NCBI GenBank assembly: GCA_004369085.1
Contig: ML210577.1
Span: forward strand, 1-14,316
Origin: Coprinopsis marcescibilis
Taxonomy: Eukaryota > Basidiomycota > Agaricomycetes > Agaricales > Psathyrellaceae
Length of the DNA: 14,316 nucleotides
Reading direction: 5' to 3'
Shown here: positions 10,302-14,316 of the stretch, piece by piece
Layout: every line of letters begins with the position of its first letter
Numbering within the stretch: the stretch's first letter is position 1
Program-made: the position numbers and the translations under genes
Notes under the pieces: generated by a model
The model's database searches: none
What the model was told of the DNA's origin: nothing
The model's input: the letters and a program-made list of their open reading frames with translations, nothing else

Positions 10302-11235
10302 CTAGTTACTGGTCGTGTCGGTGGTTGTTGGTTCAGCGGCGGTGACGGTGACGGCCTTTGCGTCATAATCAATCTTCTCGTCCACTGGATAGACGTAAGC
10401 CGGAGGTGCGCTAGCTGGGGTGCGAGCTTGAGCAGGCTCGGCTTCCTCATCAAATACGATAACCTCTGTGTACTCGTACTCGGATGACGTCCCTCTGATG
10501 GAGCGGTAGGCGACGAGGGCGAGGACGTAGAGCATGCGGATGAGGACACCGATTCCGCAACCGAGCACGAACGCGACAGCCCGTCCCTCCCATGGCCCAA
10601 GGGACATGATTGCGAACTGGACACGTCCAAGGAAGTCGCGGCTGCGGCCGTGCATGTGATGGGGATGGAAGTGATTGTGTGGGCGACGGTGGTGGCCGCG
10701 ATCACCTGGTGGTCCGTAGTGCTCGACACTGCCAGTGTTAACGTGGATGCGTTCTGGGATTCTGTTCCATCCGCGCCCGTTGGCGATAGGACTTGGGCCA
10801 TCGAAGGTGGGGGCACCCTTGAAAGGCATAATCTGCACGAGGCCTGCGTCGGTTGGCGATACTGTGTGCACTTCGGACATTTCGATGAGCGGGAAGCCGA
10901 ATGCTTTACGGAAGGAGTTTGAGATTTCGATGGCCTTTTGCCTGAAGCGACTTCCACATGGCATGCGATGGGGCTGAACTTGGGCGACCGGCGCCGGGGT
11001 TGATTCTACTGTTTGGAGTGGACCTGGAGCACTCGGCACTGCGAAACCATATCGCACATTTGCGATGGGTCCCCTCTCTGCAGGTTGCACGTTGGTGCTA
11101 ACAACGATCACCCGGAGAGGACTGGCGCTCACTGCACAGAAATTGGTCAGAATATGCGAGAAAATTCATGTAAAACAGCATCAACATACCAAACGCAGCG
11201 CTGGCCGCAACAGCAGCGATGAGGCTAAGCTTCAT
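10302..11235 (-). CDS. Probable type I single-pass membrane protein with His-rich stretch and PPxY tail
   Basis: Two exons, 11235-11190 and 11131-10302, are joined over a 58-nt intron (donor GTATGT, acceptor GTGCAG; the split codon gives Val16) to give 291 residues. The N-terminus MKLSLIAAVAASAAFVSAS is a clear signal peptide, with likely cleavage around residues 18-19. The lumenal or extracellular part is Pro-rich, then has a helical stretch at about 72-98 (MPCGSRFRQKAIEISNSFRK) and a His/Arg-rich segment at 162-177 (GHHRRPHNHFHPHHMH). A single membrane helix spans about 200-224, ending in basic residues (YRSIRG), which predicts a cytosolic C-terminus. The acidic tail (EYEYTEVIVFDEEAE) carries PPAY at 258-261, a PPxY motif that in established cases binds WW domains such as those of Rsp5-type ubiquitin ligases. 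No enzyme domain is visible. I recall similar unnamed proteins in mushrooms but cannot name the family. The ATG is set by the signal peptide. Confidence 0.85.
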
Positions 11236-11322
11236 TCTGTGTTAATAAGGTCTCTACAAAGGAATGGATCTTTCAGTGTCGGCACTGTTGCCCTAGATGG
11301 ACGATGAGGACAAAGGACTTAC
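11236..11322 (-). promoter_or_regulatory. 5' leader of the membrane-protein gene with a possible leader intron
   Basis: Reading the minus strand, GTAAGT at 11322-11317 is followed by a T/C-rich stretch and candidate acceptors ending in ATCTAG or TTTGTAG before the start codon at 11235. This is a good candidate for an intron in the 5' UTR. It does not change the protein. Confidence 0.35.
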
Positions 11323-11443
11323 AAGGTTCAATAGGTCGTGTTCAGTTGTGGTGGTGGTCGAGGTAGAGGAGCGATTTAGGTGGCTGTGTCGTCTGTGCCT
11401 CGTTTCTAATGAGATGACTAAGGTGCCCAGTCATAATCTGCGT

Positions 11444-11463
11444 GGCACGGCAGGGCACGGCAG
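11444..11463. repeat. Tandem decamer GGCACGGCAG x2
   Basis: Two perfect back-to-back copies of GGCACGGCAG lie about 210 bp upstream of the membrane-protein start codon. They could be a small promoter element or chance slippage. Confidence 0.6.
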
Positions 11464-11977
11464 CGAGCTTGGCAGTGCTGCTCGGTGCCCGGAGGGTTCG
11501 AACCCCAAACGGAACCCATTTTTTAACCTCGTTCCATACGGCGATCAAGCCTTTGAAAAACCCGCAGTCCGCAGAGTAAGCTACGGGTCGGCAGGCCAGT
11601 CAACTTGTGCGAAGAGGTCATACGCTGACAGTCAGCAGATGCAGCATTCTTGGATTGCATACATTGAATGTTACCCTGAAAGATGTCAAATGACATGCAT
11701 ACGTCACTGCAAGGCTGTTCTGAAGCCTTTTGTCTGAGTCAATTTCCTCCACGTCGCGCCAAGTTCGACGTTGTTCGTTTCATCAGCCCCGCGGTCGTGT
11801 CCGGTGGAAGCATTTTACAGTCTTCCGGTTGGAAATACCCCCGCAAGGCAGCCTCACCGTGACATGGTGGTTCCAAAGCATCCGGTAGATCCTAATTTTA
11901 GCTGAATTGAACCACGATCAGAAATACCCTAGGACGCAGTCAGCGCCATTAGCGACAGACGAATATCCAGCGCAGTT

Positions 11978-12007
11978 TCTGTCCCTTTTCGAAAGCTTTG
12001 GGACAGA
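11978..12007. repeat. Perfect 8-bp inverted repeat with short loop
   Basis: TCTGTCCC (11978-11985) and GGGACAGA (12000-12007) are perfect reverse complements around a 14-base spacer that itself contains AAAG and CTTT. The element is intergenic, about 740 bp upstream of the membrane-protein gene and 610 bp upstream of the LanC-like gene. It could be a dimeric factor-binding site or a DNA hairpin. Confidence 0.65.
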
Positions 12008-12590
12008 GGAACATTGAAATGCAGTTAAGCCAGTTGGGAAATCTCGAAATCAGTGATCGGGTTGACTTTGCCGTGAGTTCTTTGCCAACAGAATCGTCCA
12101 ACGCGTTCAACAGTCAACTGTTTCACGACCCATGATTCGGACTGATAGAAATCCTCCCTGATCCCGCATTCGGGCCCATAGAGAACGGAAGTGAAAACTA
12201 AACAATGTGAGACAAAGCTGAAAATGAGTATGTTGAAGTTTGAAGCCCTGGTGAGCTCAAGTACAGCGTGTCAGTGTCTCTAGACACTGGCATCTAGCAT
12301 CATCCATGCAACAGCGGTTGCCGCCGCAGTCGTTATCCTAGGTAAGCATCTCGTACGACATTCCAGTTATAATCTACTTCTGCTTTCCACGTACCAGATC
12401 TCTTCCCGCGCCTGGGGCCCATGTTCATTTTGGCCAGTTGCCTCAAGCAGGCTACGAAAGGGGTCCTGGCACCACGAACGCCACAACAAGTCAATGACGT
12501 CATTTCGAATGTCCGGTGGTCGCACTCCTGGGCAACCCCTGGGCCCGAGTCCTCAGCCCGCCCATGCTCTGATACTCCGATCTTCATCCC

Positions 12591-12600
12591 GGCTTTATAC
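12591..12600 (+). promoter_or_regulatory. TATA-like element of the LanC-like gene
   Basis: GGCTTTATAC ends 17 bases before the ATG at 12618. It is AT-centred within an otherwise GC-rich stretch. If it works as a TATA box the leader would be extremely short, so it may instead lie inside the 5' UTR. Confidence 0.3.
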
Positions 12601-12617
12601 CATATCTTATCATAATC

Positions 12618-14316
12618 ATGACCAGCCGCCGCTACATCCCACTCCCCTCCAACCGGCCACATACCCAAGATGAGTGGAGATCCGCCTACTCGGACATCCA
12701 AAAGGCGCTCGTAAAGTTCGAGCAGCAGACCGAGCGCGAAGTGCACAAACTGTCTATCAGCAGCAGGGATAGCATCTATACGGGAAACATCGGTGCGCCT
12801 CGCAGCGTCATATGTCTCGTAACCGACGGCTCGTGGAGGAGTCAAACTGACGAGAGTTTAACGTTTGATGCTTGCTCAATTGATAGGCACGGCGTTCATG
12901 CAGTACCACCTCGCATCATTGAACCTATCTTCCTTCCAGTCCACCTTCCGCGACGCGCTGCGTCCCGAGACGCTGCGTTCCAAAGCGGACCGGGTCCTCA
13001 CCAACGTGCTCCGCCAGAACAGAGTCCCGACGGTAGTCAAAAACGCTGGACATGCGTCGTTCTTGGAGACACCGATTGGACTAGCGACGCTCGTTATCAT
13101 GCGGTGCCTCGAATGCCTCTCGCACCCCAGGTATTCGGAGGATGAGAACGCACTGTCGAATCTGAGGCGCTACTGGAAGGCGTCTGTTAACCTGCTCGCT
13201 GGTAACATCCAGAAGATCCCGAGCGACGATGCGTGGCTGGACAGAAATCCAAGCGCTGAGCACGCCAACAGGCAAGCTGGGGCCGCGGACGATGGATGCG
13301 AAGTGCTCTATGGACGTGCGGGCTTCCTCTACGCGCTCCTCCGTGTCCGCAAGACGCTGGCAGAGGCAACAACGCTCAAGTCGTATAATGAGCTGGAACG
13401 TTCACAACGGGAGGAGGTTGAGGTCCTTGTTTCTGATGCAAGCTTGGAGGTTGTCGCTGGATCGATAATGAAACGCGGAAAGTTGGGTGCAAGGTCCTAT
13501 GCACGGTCCGTCGCGATTGAGCCGAATGGGGAGCATAATATTCCGTCGCTGCCGCCTTTGATGTGGAGCTGGCATGGGAGGAGATATCTGGGTGGGGCAC
13601 ATGGCGTTAGTGCGTGTCGCGATAGTACTCTACGGTGTCACCTCCGCTGATTGGCGCCCTTGTTCGTACTTTGTAGCTGGTATCTTGCAGATTCTCTTGA
13701 GCTGTCCCCGTACGGTGGCAGAGAAGCACATCTCAGACGTTATATTGACCGTGAAATGGCTCGTCGCCTCTCAAGATCCCGAAGGAAACTGGCCGACAAA
13801 GGCAGGAGACGAAAGATCGCAAAGACGTCATGGCCAGGAACACGTTAATGAGTTGGTTCAGTGAGTAGTATGCAGAAATTTACTTGCTCATTACGAAAGC
13901 TGAATGCGTGCTTCGCGCGATAGATGGTGCCACGGGGCTCCTGGCGCAGTAATCCTCCTCTCGACAATGATTCGGCTCCAACCAACGGAACACAGCTACT
14001 TTAAACTCGACGATGACCTACAAGCCCAGCTCCGTACTTCCATCCAACGAGGTGCGGACGTCATCTACGAACGCGGCCTCCTTCGAAAAGGGCTGGGCTT
14101 GTGCCACGGCGTAGCTGGCTCGGTCTACGCTCTCCTCTCCGCCTCATGGATACTTGACCAAGACGCTGCCAACACGCCTCATTTCAAAAAGGCTATCCAC
14201 TTGGCGAATTTGGCGACGCAGGTGGACAAGTTTGTGCAGGATGGGGCGACGAAGGTGCCGGAACGACCGTGGAGCTTGTACGAGGGCATGTCGGGGATGC
14301 GTGGGCGGAGGTGTTG
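12618..14316 (+). CDS. LanC-like protein (lanthionine synthetase C-like family), 3' end beyond window
   Basis: Exons 12618-12792, 12887-13609, 13677-13860 and 13924->14316 give about 491 visible residues; all three introns (94, 67 and 63 nt) are GT..AG and in phase. The LanC (alpha,alpha)-toroid signatures appear in order: YTGNIGTA at about 55-61 (split by intron 1), YGRAG at 200-204, GGAHGV at 294-299, WCHGAPG from 362 and LCHGVAG from 420. Cys363, Cys421 and His422 match the zinc ligands of LanC/LANCL proteins. In bacteria LanC adds Cys thiols to dehydroamino acids. Mammalian LANCL proteins add glutathione to dehydrated phosphosites. The role in fungi is not established, so thiol-adding chemistry here is inference from the intact metal site. 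There is no LanB/LanM or precursor peptide nearby, so this is a stand-alone eukaryotic LANCL-type protein, probably cytosolic (no signal peptide). The last few codons read G-M-R-G-R-R-C, whereas an adjacent frame reads A-W-A-E-V-L, which fits the family better; see findings. Confidence 0.9.

Larger units (their letters stand above)
11323..12560. other. Divergent intergenic region without a convincing gene
   Basis: About 1.2 kb lies upstream of both the membrane-protein gene (leftward) and the LanC-like gene (rightward). A plus-strand open frame at 11297-11737 overlaps the leader of the leftward gene and has no recognisable motif, so I do not call it. The region holds a perfect tandem decamer at 11444-11463 and an inverted repeat at 11978-12007. 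No tRNA can be folded with confidence, although a T-arm-like GGTTCGAACC occurs near 11496. Confidence 0.5.

Noticed and set aside
11451..11526. Possible tRNA, suggested by GGTTCGAACC and a following T run
   Set aside because: I could not form a seven-base acceptor stem, D-arm and anticodon arm around it on either strand, and the T-stem has mismatches. A tRNAscan-SE hit would overturn this.
11297..11737. Plus-strand open frame of 146 codons
   Set aside because: It overlaps the leader and likely leader intron of the minus-strand membrane-protein gene and shows no domain, so I regard it as chance.
12333..12845. Minus-strand open frame of 170 codons
   Set aside because: It is antisense to the first exon and promoter of the LanC-like gene, whose plus-strand frame has clear family motifs.

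Overview
The window looks like nuclear DNA of a filamentous basidiomycete, probably an Agaricomycete. Long reading frames are cut by many short introns (about 50-106 nt) with GTRNGT-like donors, and exons can be as small as 27 and 32 nt. There are no operons, Shine-Dalgarno sites or bacterial signals, and the protein families I recognise by memory are ones I associate with mushrooms. The exon models below were built by hand: phases were checked to stay open across every junction, but no transcript data were available.

Layout, left to right. (1) 1-4381, minus strand: a large gene of at least 14 exons, running off the left edge. It encodes an N-terminal helical domain resembling those of fungal STAND/NLR-like proteins, a coiled-coil-like middle, one canonical EF-hand, a long conserved region and two C-terminal ZZ-like zinc fingers. 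(2) 4382-5982: a long divergent intergenic region with no convincing gene; its right end carries promoter-like elements. (3) 5983-9322, plus strand: a 3-exon gene for a roughly 1068-residue, largely disordered Pro/Arg/Asp-rich protein. (4) 9323-10301: the convergent 3' ends of genes 2 and 3. (5) 10302-11235, minus strand: a 2-exon gene for a 291-residue, probably type I membrane protein with a signal peptide, a His-rich stretch, one membrane helix and a PPxY-bearing tail. (6) 11236-12617: a second divergent intergenic region, with a perfect inverted repeat. (7) 12618 to the right edge, plus strand: a 4-exon (or more) LanC-like gene with both zinc-site motifs.

The four genes alternate in strand and show no sign of working in one pathway; this looks like ordinary gene-dense fungal chromosome. 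I see no mobile element, CRISPR array, rRNA or confident tRNA. The points most worth a second look are the domain combination and damaged-looking first zinc finger of gene 1, the apparent frame break at the very end of the LanC-like gene, and the PPxY-tailed membrane protein. I did not find evidence of a wholly new multi-gene system.
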